A DNA stretch of 29,995 nucleotides from CAZDUS01 sp964609375 (GCA_964609375.1 CAZSSA010000018.1:1-29995); one strand, 5' to 3'. Positions 1-7,380 are shown, counted from the stretch's first letter. Notes: a model not told the origin generated them from the letters alone. Translations and numbers: made by a program.

Positions 1-41
1 GCAGACTGAGAGGGATGAGCAGGCGCTTGCGGTGATGGGTT

Positions 42-47
42 TATAAT
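42..47 (+). promoter_or_regulatory. -10 box of the rrf2 promoter
   Basis: A perfect TATAAT lies here. No convincing -35 box is visible 16-18 bases upstream. A start of transcription 6-8 bases downstream would fall at about 53-55, only 2-16 bases before the candidate start codons at 57 and 69, so the messenger may be nearly leaderless. The box abuts and shares one base with the inverted repeat at 47-65, a position expected for an autorepressor site. Confidence 0.5.
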
Positions 48-65
48 GATACGGTAATGGTATCA
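47..65. promoter_or_regulatory. Inverted repeat TGATAC-N7-GTATCA, probable Rrf2 operator (copy 1)
   Basis: The two 6-base arms are perfect reverse complements, separated by 7 bases. The site covers the likely transcription start of the Rrf2 gene. A second copy with one arm mismatch (TGATAC-N7-GTAGCA) lies at 515-533 in front of the peroxiredoxin gene. Two copies of the same 19-base pattern, one before the regulator and one before its neighbour, point to a shared operator bound by the regulator. That link is inference. Confidence 0.6.
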
Positions 66-68
66 AAC

Positions 69-473
69 ATGATAACGCGCGAAGCAGATTATGCAATAAG
101 AGTGATGATGTTGCTCGCCCGGCGGGAAAAGGAGGAGAGGGGCGGAGCGTCTTCCCTGGAAATTGCCGGTGAGATGGATATCCCATACCGGTTCCTTCGA
201 AAATTGGTCAAGCGTATGGTGGCGGCGCGACTGGTCAATAGCCAGCGCGGTAAAGGGGGCGGGCTCACGCTGGGGAGGGGGGCGGGACGGATCTCCTTAT
301 TGGATGTGCTCCAGGCGATGTCACCGAGTGGAACGAGGCTGAGTAATTGCCGATCGACGGGTGCGCTATGCCGGCGTGCCGGAACGTGCGGGATGCATCG
401 GGCGATCAACAAGATCCAGGCATCGGTGGATCGGCAACTGCGCGAAGTTACCATTGCCTCGCTTGTGACCTGA
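69..473 (+). CDS. Rrf2-family transcriptional regulator, probable Fe-S cluster sensor
   Basis: 134 residues, usual Rrf2 length. The family's N-terminal signature ITREADYAIR follows the Met at 69, which I prefer to the upstream Met at 57; neither has a clear ribosome site. A winged helix-turn-helix is followed by RGKGGGL, the typical Rrf2 wing. Three cysteines (C94, C101, C107) occupy the place of the cluster ligands in IscR and NsrR (C-x6-C-x5-C here), with His110 nearby, so a 2Fe-2S or 4Fe-4S cluster sensing oxygen, NO or peroxide stress is likely. The peroxiredoxin gene follows in the same direction, and both carry the same inverted repeat upstream, which suggests autoregulation and control of the peroxiredoxin. 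The exact signal cannot be told from sequence. Confidence 0.9.
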   Translation: MITREADYAIRVMMLLARREKEERGGASSLEIAGEMDIPYRFLRKLVKRMVAARLVNSQRGKGGGLTLGRGAGRISLLDVLQAMSPSGTRLSNCRSTGALCRRAGTCGMHRAINKIQASVDRQLREVTIASLVT

Positions 474-514
474 TCTTTTCCCAAAACCAAAAAAAGTGAA
501 AAAAGACTTGTAAA

Positions 515-533
515 TGATACCGTAGTAGTAGCA
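515..533. promoter_or_regulatory. Imperfect inverted repeat TGATAC-N7-GTAGCA, probable Rrf2 operator (copy 2)
   Basis: Same half-site, same 7-base spacer as the site at 47-65, with one mismatch in the right arm. It lies between a -35-like TTGTAA (508-513) and a -10-like CATTAT (532-537), where a bound regulator would block RNA polymerase. The peroxiredoxin start codon is about 90 bases downstream. The promoter boxes are weak matches and should be treated as tentative. Confidence 0.5.
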
Positions 534-620
534 TTATATACGCCATGAAAGCCCGACGCCCTGGTTGCGTAGCCTGTGCGATGCCGGGTGAAGGAAAAAA
601 AGAGAAAGGGAGTGTGTGAC

Positions 621-1211
621 ATGGCCGTATTAGTGACAAAGGAAGCCCCTGATTTTACAGCGCAGGCGGTGATGCCGGATAATTCAATCGGTGAGATCAA
701 GTTATCGTCCTACCGGGGAAAATACGTGATACTGTTTTTTTACCCGCTGGACTTCACGTTTGTGTGTCCCTCGGAGATTGTGGCGTTTGACAAGGCGATG
801 AAGCATTTCAGGGACCGGAATGCCGTGGTGCTGGGCGTCTCGGTGGATTCGCAGTTTACCCACTGGGCGTGGCGGCAGACGCCCCGCCATAAGGGCGGGA
901 TTGGGGAAATCGGTTATCCCCTGGTGGCCGATTTGGATAAGAAGATTGCGAAAGCCTATGATGTGTTGCTGAACGATGCCGTGGCGTTGCGCGGGTTGTT
1001 CCTGATTGACACACACGGGGTGGTGCGGCATCAGATTGTGAACGATCTGCCGATCGGACGGAGTGTGGAGGAGGCATTGCGCACCTTGGATGCCTTGCAG
1101 TACACCGAGGAACATGGCGAGGTATGTCCTGCCAACTGGAAGGCAGGCGAAGAGGCCATGAAGCCCACCGCTGAAGGAGTGGCTTCCTACTTGGGTAAGC
1201 ACGCCAAATAG
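621..1211 (+). CDS. 2-Cys peroxiredoxin (AhpC/Prx1 type)
   Basis: 196 residues, normal for typical 2-Cys peroxiredoxins. It reduces peroxides in the cytoplasm using a peroxidatic cysteine, C49 in DFTFVCPSE, and a resolving cysteine, C169 in HGEVCPANW. The GGIG motif seen in over-oxidation sensitive enzymes is present but no C-terminal YF motif is visible. The start at 621 is chosen because the family begins just before the APDF motif and a purine-rich ribosome site (GAAAGGGAG) precedes it; longer in-frame starts would lie inside the leader. An Rrf2 regulator gene lies upstream with a matching operator. The electron donor (AhpF, thioredoxin or rubredoxin) is not in the window. Confidence 0.95.
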   Translation: MAVLVTKEAPDFTAQAVMPDNSIGEIKLSSYRGKYVILFFYPLDFTFVCPSEIVAFDKAMKHFRDRNAVVLGVSVDSQFTHWAWRQTPRHKGGIGEIGYPLVADLDKKIAKAYDVLLNDAVALRGLFLIDTHGVVRHQIVNDLPIGRSVEEALRTLDALQYTEEHGEVCPANWKAGEEAMKPTAEGVASYLGKHAK

Positions 1212-1522
1212 GCGAGTGCCTGAAAGTGGTCAGGAGGGGTCCTGGTCGTGGATGGGGGAACTTTGGAGAAAGTGGATAAGCAACATTTCCAATGTTCAAC
1301 AAAGTTCTCTCTATTCCTGGGATAACGGGAACTATTCGGAAATCAAGAGGGGGATTGATGCGTCAGTTCCCGAGCCGCTTGAATTAATTGGTCCGAGAGA
1401 TCTGCCTTTGGCTCTCCGTCGATGCTAATCGGGATGCAGAGGCCTTCGCTGTGGATTGATAGAAGAATCAATTTCCATGATCCGGTGGGCGATGGTGCCG
1501 GTTTGGGAGCGGGGGGTGATGG
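1212..1522. other. Intergenic stretch without a convincing gene
   Basis: I see no gene here with family resemblance; short open frames (for example 1216-1428) lack a ribosome site and recognisable motifs. The stretch holds a small perfect hairpin, AACATT-TCC-AATGTT at 1282-1296, which resembles short CCAAT/ATTGG hairpin repeats known from some PVC-group genomes. The stretch ends in a scaffold gap, so a gene entering from the gap cannot be excluded. Confidence 0.5.
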
Positions 1523-1622
1523 NNNNNNNNNNNNNNNNNNNNNNNNNNNNNNNNNNNNNNNNNNNNNNNNNNNNNNNNNNNNNNNNNNNNNNNNNNNNNN
1601 NNNNNNNNNNNNNNNNNNNNNN
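1523..1622. other. Scaffold gap (100 N)
   Basis: Exactly 100 N, the conventional filler for a gap of unknown length. Distances and gene order across it are not reliable. It lies just 3' of the truncated Abi_2-like gene. Confidence 0.98.
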
Positions 1623-1658
1623 ATTTTTTTACCTTACTCACATCACTCAAGCTAACGC

Positions 1659-1991
1659 CTATTGGTTCTCAACCTTTTGGAGCACGTCTTCCCAACACAA
1701 GCCTTTATGGGCCCGGACCGATACTTCCAGCCGTTTCAATGCCTCGGTAACCAGAAGGCGAAGTTGCCTGTCAAAGCAGTAGAGGCCCCAGAGTTGTTCG
1801 AAGGTGGCACCCGGTAAAAAAAGATCGGGATTACCTTGTATAGCTAAGGGGAAGCGGTAGGCAGAGATGCGGTAGTAATTGAAATGTTCTAGGCAGTGAA
1901 GCGCCAAAGTGGGGTCACTGACCACCAAACCTCGGTTTTTGAGGATATCCAACTGTTCAGTGTAGGTTCTGGCAGGTTTATCGTAACTCAT
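1659..1991 (-). pseudogene. Abi_2-like (AbiD/AbiF) protein, truncated
   Basis: The 110 residues from the Met at 1991 match the N-terminal third of the Abi_2 family: KPARTYTEQLDILKNRGL, then LHCLEHFNYYRISAYRFP, then FEQLWGLYCFDRQLRLLV and ALKRLEVSVRA. Abi_2 proteins are usually about 300 residues and belong to abortive-infection phage defence. Here the family match stops at SVRA, after which about 16 unrelated residues lead to a stop codon. The Met at 1991 has a GGGGGTTGG-like ribosome site; the frame can be extended to 2030. The remaining two thirds are absent before the gap at 1523-1622, so this is most likely a decayed gene, though a frameshift or assembly error near the gap is possible. 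Confidence 0.7.
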
Positions 1992-2155
1992 GCCAACCCC
2001 CAGAAATGAGTAACCCGCCGATTTGAGCATAACCAGAGGTTAGAGGCTTGGCGGGTATTGTTGTAATCAGTATCAGGAAGAGGGTGCCCGCAGTCAATGG
2101 CAAAAAACCATTCTTGAATGAGGTTGGAGCAATGGAAAAGAAAATCATTAATAGA

Positions 2156-3298
2156 TTAATCTGGCTTGGCGGCGGCTTTTTTCCTGGCGTCTTCGGCTTG
2201 CCAGCGGTCGACTTCGGCGCGGATTTCCTTTAGGCGCTTGATGATGGGGAGTTTTTGGGTGCAGGCGGCTTCGCAGGCGCCGCATTCTGTGCATTGATCC
2301 AGCTTGTTTCCTTCGCGGAGAATTCCCCAGTGCCAGTTCAGGCGGTTGGTGATGCTTTCGGGTTTACCGAGCAGCATATACTGGTTATAGGCGTCCATGA
2401 GTTTGGGGACGGGAATGCCTTGGGGGCATTCATCGCAATAGGCGCAGCCGGTACACATTTCGTTGAACGCTGTACGGATGGAGGTTCGTATACGCTCAAT
2501 CTGGGAAAAGGAGAGAGGCTTGAATCCGTTGACGGCGGAGAGGGCATCGGCGAGATGCTGGCGGTTGGACATGCCAACGAGGGAAACGGTGATGCGCGGG
2601 TCGTTGAGGAGGAAGCGCAGGGCGCCCTCGACGACGGTTTCGTCAGGTTGGGTGCGGACGAAGTCGAAGCGTTCAGGGTGCTGGGGGATGATGCCGCCCC
2701 CGAGCGGGTTCATGGCGACGACGGCGCGTTTGAGTTGATGGGCGCTGGTGAGGGCGGCTTCGCGCAGGGCGAAGTTCATGGCGGAGTAGCCGAGGAGTAC
2801 GCCTTCAAAGGGATAGTCGCGGAGGACGGCAGCGATGTCGCTCCCCTTCATATGGGAGGAAACACAGATGTGGCGGATCAGGCCTTCCTCCTTCAGTTTC
2901 TCGAAGCCGCGGAGGGCGCCTTTCGCCCGGCGGTCATGCCAGATGCCTGGCTCCAGAAGGCACCACATGTGATAGAAGTCGATGGCGTCCACCTGAAGGC
3001 GCTTGAGAGAAGTTTCGCAGTCGCGGCGGACATCGTCGGCGGTGGACCCGAAGGTCTTGGAAGCGACATAAAAAGGGCGTTTGGATTTGGTGGCGTTCAT
3101 TTCCTTGAAAGCGACACCCATGAGTTCCTCTGATTTTCCGTAGCCGATGGCGGTATCGAAGTAGTTGATGCCGGAGTCGTAGCAGGCTTTGACAAGGTCG
3201 GCGCAGGCGTCGACGTTGTTCTGGTCCGGGAAGCGCATGCCGCCGAAACCGATGGCTGAGACTTGAATGCCGGTGTTGCCGTAGGGGTTGTATTTCAT
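2156..3298 (-). CDS. Aldo/keto reductase with C-terminal iron-sulfur domain
   Basis: 380 residues. Residues 1 to about 260 form an aldo/keto reductase barrel: GFGGMRFP near the N-terminus, catalytic-type Asp and Tyr in NYFDTAIGYGKSE, Lys in YVASK and His in DFYHMW. The C-terminal part carries two cysteine groups, C282-C285-C288-C291 (CTGCAYCDECP) and C336-C339-C342-C346 (CTECGACEAAC), as in the known AKR family with a ferredoxin-like tail. It probably reduces a carbonyl substrate with NADPH or with electrons passing through the clusters; the substrate is unknown. The tail is Lys/Ala-rich. It lies downstream of the glycosyltransferase gene on the same strand, with a scaffold gap between, so co-transcription cannot be judged. 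Confidence 0.92.
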   Translation of the reverse strand: MKYNPYGNTGIQVSAIGFGGMRFPDQNNVDACADLVKACYDSGINYFDTAIGYGKSEELMGVAFKEMNATKSKRPFYVASKTFGSTADDVRRDCETSLKRLQVDAIDFYHMWCLLEPGIWHDRRAKGALRGFEKLKEEGLIRHICVSSHMKGSDIAAVLRDYPFEGVLLGYSAMNFALREAALTSAHQLKRAVVAMNPLGGGIIPQHPERFDFVRTQPDETVVEGALRFLLNDPRITVSLVGMSNRQHLADALSAVNGFKPLSFSQIERIRTSIRTAFNEMCTGCAYCDECPQGIPVPKLMDAYNQYMLLGKPESITNRLNWHWGILREGNKLDQCTECGACEAACTQKLPIIKRLKEIRAEVDRWQAEDARKKAAAKPD

Positions 3299-3311
3299 GG
3301 TGGTGGTGGGG

Positions 3312-3336
3312 GTAGGGTTCAGGGTTTGGGGTTAAG
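3312..3336. repeat. GGGTTCAGGGTTTGGGGTT dispersed repeat at gap edge
   Basis: A run built of GGGTT(C/T)-type units. The same kind of sequence occurs at 4729-4751 and 7276-7293. It lies immediately before a scaffold gap, consistent with assembly breaking on a repeat present in many copies. Confidence 0.6.
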
Positions 3337-3339
3337 GAA

Positions 3340-3439
3340 NNNNNNNNNNNNNNNNNNNNNNNNNNNNNNNNNNNNNNNNNNNNNNNNNNNNNNNNNNNNN
3401 NNNNNNNNNNNNNNNNNNNNNNNNNNNNNNNNNNNNNNN
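3340..3439. other. Scaffold gap (100 N)
   Basis: Exactly 100 N. It has repeat sequence on both sides (GGGTT units on the left, a 14-base tandem repeat on the right) and hides the 3' end of the glycosyltransferase gene. Confidence 0.98.
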
Positions 3440-3467
3440 ATGGTTGATGGGGGATGGTTGATGGGGG
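3440..3467. repeat. Two tandem copies of a 14-base unit
   Basis: ATGGTTGATGGGGG occurs twice in a row, followed by a partial ATG. It borders the scaffold gap, so the true copy number may be higher. On the minus strand it is read as the last visible residues (HQPSPINH) of the glycosyltransferase frame, which probably means the repeat has supplied or replaced the original C-terminus. Confidence 0.7.
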
Positions 3468-4621
3468 ATGAGATGAAAGTAGCAGGTGGAGAGACGGGTT
3501 TTGAATTCCTCGAAATTGTAGAGGGAGCGGATGAGGTCGGCGCCTTGGGTGGCGAGTTGCTGGCGGCGTTCGGAGGAGGAGGCGAGTTGGATGATGCCAT
3601 TGGCAAAGGAGGCGGGATCGGGTTGGGTGAGGCAGGCGGTGGTGTTGTTGAGGATCAGGCGGTTGGCGGGGGTATCGGTGGCGACAATGGCGCGGCCGGC
3701 CTTGAGGTAGTCGAGAAGTTTGAGGGGGGTATTGACGCCGGTGAGGCGCGGGGAAAGCAGGATATCGGCGGCGGCCAGGTAGTTGGGGAGGACATCGGGG
3801 GCGATGTGGCCGGCCCATATGACGGCGGTGTCGGCGTTCCGTTGTTTTAACTGGGCGGTGCGGGACTGGATTTCGGCAGGGGTGCCGCCGATGATGATGA
3901 AGCGGGCGTGAGGGTTGATGGCGATGACTTTCGGGATGGCATCAAAGAGAAGTTCGATGCCCTGGTAGGCGGCGAAGGAGCCGACGTAGGTGATGAGGAT
4001 GTCGTTTGGGGAGGATTGAAGTTGGCGGCGGATAGAGGCGGTGAGGGAGGGATCGGCATCGACGCGGGAAGAGGGGATGTCGGGAATGTGATAGATGGGT
4101 TTGCCGGTGTTTATGGCGCGGACTTGTTCGACGAGGCCGAGGCCGGTACCGATGACAGCATCGGCGCGGCGTGCGGCAAAGAGTTCAGCCTTGGTGTAGG
4201 CCCACATGACGAGGTTACGTAGTGATTTGCCCTGATGGGAGGAGGGGTCGGAGTGTTTTTCGAAGACGAGGCGGGAACGGGCGAGCCAGGCGATGAGGAC
4301 GCCGATGGGGCCCGTGTCCTCGACGGTGTGAATGACATCGTAGTGCCGGGTGAGGATGAGATGGAGGGCTTTGAACAGGATGAGGACATCGAAGGCGGCT
4401 TTAAGGAGGGAGGGGCCGATGGCTATTTTCCTGGCGAGGAATAGATTGGGGACGCGGAAGACGTTAACATTGGGGATGGTGCGGGGATCCCCGATGGGGA
4501 GCGTGAGGAGGTCGACGGTGTAGCCGGACTCGGCGAGGGCGGTGACGTCGAATCCCACGCGGATGGGAGAACCGCGCCATTGGAAAAAAGGTTGTGAGCA
4601 AAGAAACAGAACCCGCTTCAT
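3440..4621 (-). CDS. Glycosyltransferase family 4, 3' end lost in gap
   Basis: 394 residues are visible. It starts MKRVLFLCSQPFFQWRGSP, then a GT-B fold: N-terminal acceptor domain with GFDVTALAESGYTVDLLT, EDTGPIGV and KHSDPSSHQGK, and a C-terminal donor domain with ITYVGSFAAYQG, FIIIGG and NTPLKLLDYLKAGRAIVATD, the region that binds the nucleotide-sugar in GT4 enzymes. It probably adds a sugar in cell-surface polysaccharide or lipid-glycan synthesis at the inner face of the membrane; donor and acceptor are unknown. The domain looks nearly complete before the reading frame enters the 14-base tandem repeat and the gap, so only the tail and stop codon are missing. No other glycan genes are adjacent. 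Confidence 0.88.
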
Positions 4622-4660
4622 GGGGGAAACTGTAGCGTATCATGGGGAAAAGGCAAGGGG

Positions 4661-4711
4661 GAGCGTCCCGTAGGGACGCGACTGTTAGGCCGATAGACTG
4701 TTAGCTGTTAG
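4661..4711. repeat. GCGTCCC-GTA-GGGACGC hairpin plus TGTTAG units
   Basis: A perfect 7-base-pair hairpin at 4663-4679 is followed by three TGTTAG units within 30 bases. No T-run follows, so it is not a classic terminator. The hairpin core resembles that at 27158-27174 (GTCCCG-CCTTT-CGGGAC), which suggests a dispersed hairpin repeat family. Confidence 0.55.
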
Positions 4712-4728
4712 GAATTGTGAAAGGCGGT

Positions 4729-4751
4729 GGGTTCAGGGTTCGGGGTTCAGG
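4729..4751. repeat. GGGTTCAGGGTTCGGGGTTC dispersed repeat
   Basis: Three GGGTTC-type units in the leader of the M42 peptidase gene. The same motif appears beside the gap at 3312-3336 and at 7276-7293. Its intergenic placement and copy number mark it as a dispersed repeat. Confidence 0.65.
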
Positions 4752-4868
4752 AGGGGAAGACGCGTAATTCGCGGGATTGACGATTTTTTGGGTCGTGATA
4801 CCTTGATTCCGTTGTGGCTCGTATTCACCCGCGATATAAGGGTGCGGGGGTTGTAAAGGAAATGAATC

Positions 4869-5905
4869 ATGCAAAAAGAATCGTTTGAATTTTTGAAGAA
4901 ACTTGTCGAGACAGCCAGCCCATCGGGATTTGAATGGGGAATTCAAGGGACCATCAAGGGGCAAATGAAACCCTTCTGCGATGAGGTGCGCGCGGATGTG
5001 CATGGCAACGTGATTGGCGTGATTAATCCGAAGGCGTCTTTCCGTGTGATGATCTCGGGGCATTGCGATGAGATTGGATTCATGGTGATGCATATTGATG
5101 ACAAGGGGTTCATCTTTGTGTCGGCCGTGGGTGGTGTGGATCCGGCGGTGGTTGGCGGGCAGCGGGTGACGATCCATGGAGAGGCGGGGCCGGTGCTGGG
5201 CGTGTTCGGGCGTAAGCCGATTCATCTGCTGGAGGTGGAGGAGCGCGGGAAAGCTGTCAAATTGCACGAGATGTGGATTGATATTGGCGCGAAGAGCCGC
5301 AAGGATGCCGAGAAGCATGTAGCCGTGGGCGATTACGCGACCATTGCCGTGGGGCTTGAGAAACTGCAGAACAATTTAATCACGGGTCGGGGGTTTGATG
5401 ATCGGGCGGGCGCTTTCGTGGTGGTGGAGACATTGCGCAAACTCAAGGGGCGCAAGCTGAAGGTGGGGGTGTATGGAGTGACCAGCGTGCAGGAGGAGAT
5501 TGGATTGCGCGGGGCGCAAACCAGCGCGTTTGGAATTGACCCCCATCTTGGTATTGCCGTGGATGTGGGATTTGCGTCGGATTCGCCCGGTGGCGATCCC
5601 AAACGGATTGGCGAGTGCAAGCTGGGGAAGGGGCCGACACTGCATCGCGGGCCGAATATCAATCCGGTGTTGGGCCGGATGATGGAGGCGACGGCAAAGA
5701 AGCACCGGATTCCGGTGCAGGTGACGGCTGAGCCCCGGGCGACGGGGACGGATGCCAATGCCATGCAGGTGAACAGGTCGGGTGTGGCGGCGGCGCTCGT
5801 GAGTATTCCGAACCGGTATATGCACACGCCGGTGGAGGTGATTTCGCTGGATGATCTGGATCATGTTTCTGATTTGCTGGCGGCGTTTCTGATGGATCTC
5901 AAGCC
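4869..5905 (+). CDS. M42 family metallopeptidase, 3' end lost in gap
   Basis: 345 residues visible. Motifs of the M42 co-catalytic zinc aminopeptidases (glutamyl aminopeptidase, tetrahedral TET type) are all present: GHCDEIGFM (H65, D67), RGFDDRAG (D177), SVQEEIGLRGA (E209 as base, E210 as ligand), DVGFASDSPGG (D232) and NRYMHTPVEV (H319). It removes N-terminal residues from cytoplasmic peptides. A ribosome site AAGGA lies 8 bases before the ATG at 4869. M42 enzymes are usually 340-360 residues, so only a few residues are hidden in the gap that starts at 5906. The 24 bases after the gap (6006-6029) may or may not belong to it. Confidence 0.93.
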
Positions 5906-6005
5906 NNNNNNNNNNNNNNNNNNNNNNNNNNNNNNNNNNNNNNNNNNNNNNNNNNNNNNNNNNNNNNNNNNNNNNNNNNNNNNNNNNNNNNNNNNNNNNN
6001 NNNNN
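5906..6005. other. Scaffold gap (100 N)
   Basis: Exactly 100 N. It removes the last codons of the M42 peptidase gene. The sequence just after it (GAAGGGGGAGAGGGAGGG) is purine-rich and low in complexity. Confidence 0.98.
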
Positions 6006-6048
6006 GCGAAGGGGGAGAGGGAGGGATGAAGCCGTCGCCGTTCAAATG

Positions 6049-6585
6049 CTATTTGGATGGGATGAAGAGGAGGGCGGCTGAGTTCAGGCAGTAGCGCCGT
6101 CCTGTGGGCTTGGGGCCGTCATCGAAGACATGACCAAGGTGGGCGTCGCACCGTGTGCAGCGGATTTCTGTTCTTTCCATGCCGAGACTTTTGTCGGTGA
6201 TCGTGGTGACATTTTCCGCCGCGATCGGCTTGAAAAAGCTCGGCCATCCGGTTCCGGAGTCGAATTTGTCCGTGGCCTGGAATAATGGCAGGCCACAACA
6301 CACGCAATCATAACGGCCGGGTTTCTTGTGGTCGTAAAAGACGCCGCAGAAGGCCGGTTCGGTTCCCTGCCGGCGGGTGATCCGGTATTGTTCCGGGGTC
6401 AACTTTGACTTCCATTCGGCCTCGGTCATGGCGGTTTTCTTTACGGGTCCGGGGGGCATTAACTGGCCCTGATCGTTTAACAGGCGAACGGTGACGGTCA
6501 TGTTGGTTCCTCCGAGCGTTGTAGTGGTTGTGGCGGCGAAGAGGCTGAGGCAGGCGGCGGGGAGAATGAAGAGGCGTATGTTCAT
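6049..6585 (-). CDS. msrB: Peptide methionine-(R)-S-oxide reductase MsrB, probably exported
   Basis: 178 residues from the Met at 6585. The mature part is a complete MsrB: zinc cysteines C94/C97 (CVCC) and C143/C146 (CTRC), the FDSGTGWPSF signature, and the catalytic cysteine C166 in RRYCLNSAALLF. It reduces the R form of methionine sulfoxide in proteins. The N-terminus (MNIRLFILPAACLSLFAA) has a short basic start and a hydrophobic core, typical of a signal peptide, so repair would be in the periplasm. The PAAC sequence is a poor lipobox, so lipoprotein status is uncertain. An upstream in-frame Met at 6603 exists but would put charged and polar residues ahead of the signal. Neighbours offer no functional link. 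Confidence 0.93.
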   Translation of the reverse strand: MNIRLFILPAACLSLFAATTTTTLGGTNMTVTVRLLNDQGQLMPPGPVKKTAMTEAEWKSKLTPEQYRITRRQGTEPAFCGVFYDHKKPGRYDCVCCGLPLFQATDKFDSGTGWPSFFKPIAAENVTTITDKSLGMERTEIRCTRCDAHLGHVFDDGPKPTGRRYCLNSAALLFIPSK

Positions 6586-6716
6586 GGGGTAAGGATTACG
6601 CAAGAGGGGCGGGATGACAAGAAGAGAATATCAAAATGGGTGAGCGATTAAGATTACGATCATGATGGGGTGGGTTGTGCTTGACGGGGTGGCGGGTCTG
6701 AGGCTTCACTGAAGGG

Positions 6717-7265
6717 ATGAACAACGGAATCGCCTTTTCAGAAGTGTGCCAGATGTTGGGGCGCGAGACGGTATTTGTGCGCACGATACAGCGTCAGCTT
6801 GGATTGCATCTGCCGGACAAGGAGGGCGGGTATTCCCAGGGGTATGTCATGTTTCTTGAAAAGATTGTTTCGCTGAGGGCGTTGCATATTCCATTGGAGG
6901 ACATCAGGGATCTGTTTGAGGTGGAGAAGAAGATTTTATGTCTGCTCCATGTGGATGCGTTGGGCCGGTCGCCGACATGGTATCTGGATGAATGTTCCGC
7001 CGATGCGGATACGGTTGTATTTCCGGACCGGCTGTTGTTGAGCGGGCACCGGTTGGGATTCCGGATTGATGCGAATGTGATTCAGCCGACGTTGGATTTT
7101 GGGGAGCGGCATCCGGAATTGTTCAAGGGGCGCGAGATGGGCGAGGATGTTTTTCTGGTGGTGCGGAAGTACGTGGGCATGGTGAGGGCAATGCGGGAGC
7201 GGATCGAGCGGGAGCGGCCCATTCTGGAGAACGCGCTCTATTGGGCGAAGCGGGTGTTTAAATAA
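6717..7265 (+). CDS. Unrecognised protein with MerR-like N-terminal helices
   Basis: 182 residues; I do not recognise a named family. Residues 5-70 (FSEVCQMLGRETVFVRTIQRQLGL, GYVMFLEKIVSLRALHIPLEDI) have the pattern of a MerR-type winged helix: short helix-turn-helix, a Gly/Tyr wing, then a helix with the LR..hIPLEDI ending typical of MerR proteins. The middle part (75-135) has no clear motif, and the C-terminus (RKYVGMVRAMRERIERERPIL) is an amphipathic charged helix. GAAGGG directly touches the ATG, too close for normal use. A TTGACG box at 6681 is placed so that transcription might begin at the ATG. It stands alone between msrB and ptb. A regulator is possible, not shown. Confidence 0.7.
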   Translation: MNNGIAFSEVCQMLGRETVFVRTIQRQLGLHLPDKEGGYSQGYVMFLEKIVSLRALHIPLEDIRDLFEVEKKILCLLHVDALGRSPTWYLDECSADADTVVFPDRLLLSGHRLGFRIDANVIQPTLDFGERHPELFKGREMGEDVFLVVRKYVGMVRAMRERIERERPILENALYWAKRVFK

Positions 7266-7297
7266 GGGGTCAGGAATCAGGGTTCGGGGTTCAGTGA
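7266..7297. repeat. GGTCAGGAATCAGGGTTCGGGG-type dispersed repeat
   Basis: Begins right after the stop codon of the gene ending at 7265. It contains AGGGTTCGGGGTTCAG, shared with 4733-4750, and GTCAGGA, shared with the repeat at 11399-11416. Confidence 0.6.
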
Positions 7298-7340
7298 CAG
7301 AAAGATTTCACCACTGATTTAAGAAATCGTGGAAATACAT

Positions 7341-7372
7341 TTAACCACGAAGCGCACGAAGGACACGAAGAG
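7341..7372. repeat. TTAACCACGAAG repeat, three CACGAAG units at 9-base period
   Basis: CACGAAG starts at 7346, 7355 and 7364, an exact 9-base period, after TTAAC. The same kind of ACCACGAAGgACACGAAG element is known to me as a frequent intergenic repeat in several bacterial phyla. It ends 9 bases from the stop codon of ptb, which is on the minus strand. Confidence 0.7.
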
Positions 7373-7380
7373 GAAATCCA

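Noticed and set aside
89..700. 203-residue open frame on the minus strand
   Set aside because: Lies opposite the Rrf2 and peroxiredoxin genes and crosses their shared regulatory region; no ribosome site or motifs.
1216..1428. Possible small protein after the peroxiredoxin gene
   Set aside because: No ribosome site, no motif, and the frame covers a hairpin repeat; judged non-coding.
2255..3133. 292-residue open frame on the plus strand
   Set aside because: Antisense to the aldo/keto reductase gene, which has clear family motifs; the frame is Gly/Ala/Asp-rich, as expected from the opposite strand of GC-rich codons.
3332..3439. Protein tail of the glycosyltransferase across the gap
   Set aside because: The translated frame passes through 100 N of unknown true length, so the residues and stop after the gap cannot be assigned.
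3440..3467. CRISPR or VNTR in a coding region with function
   Set aside because: Only two 14-base copies next to a gap; better explained as repeat sequence at a gene end.
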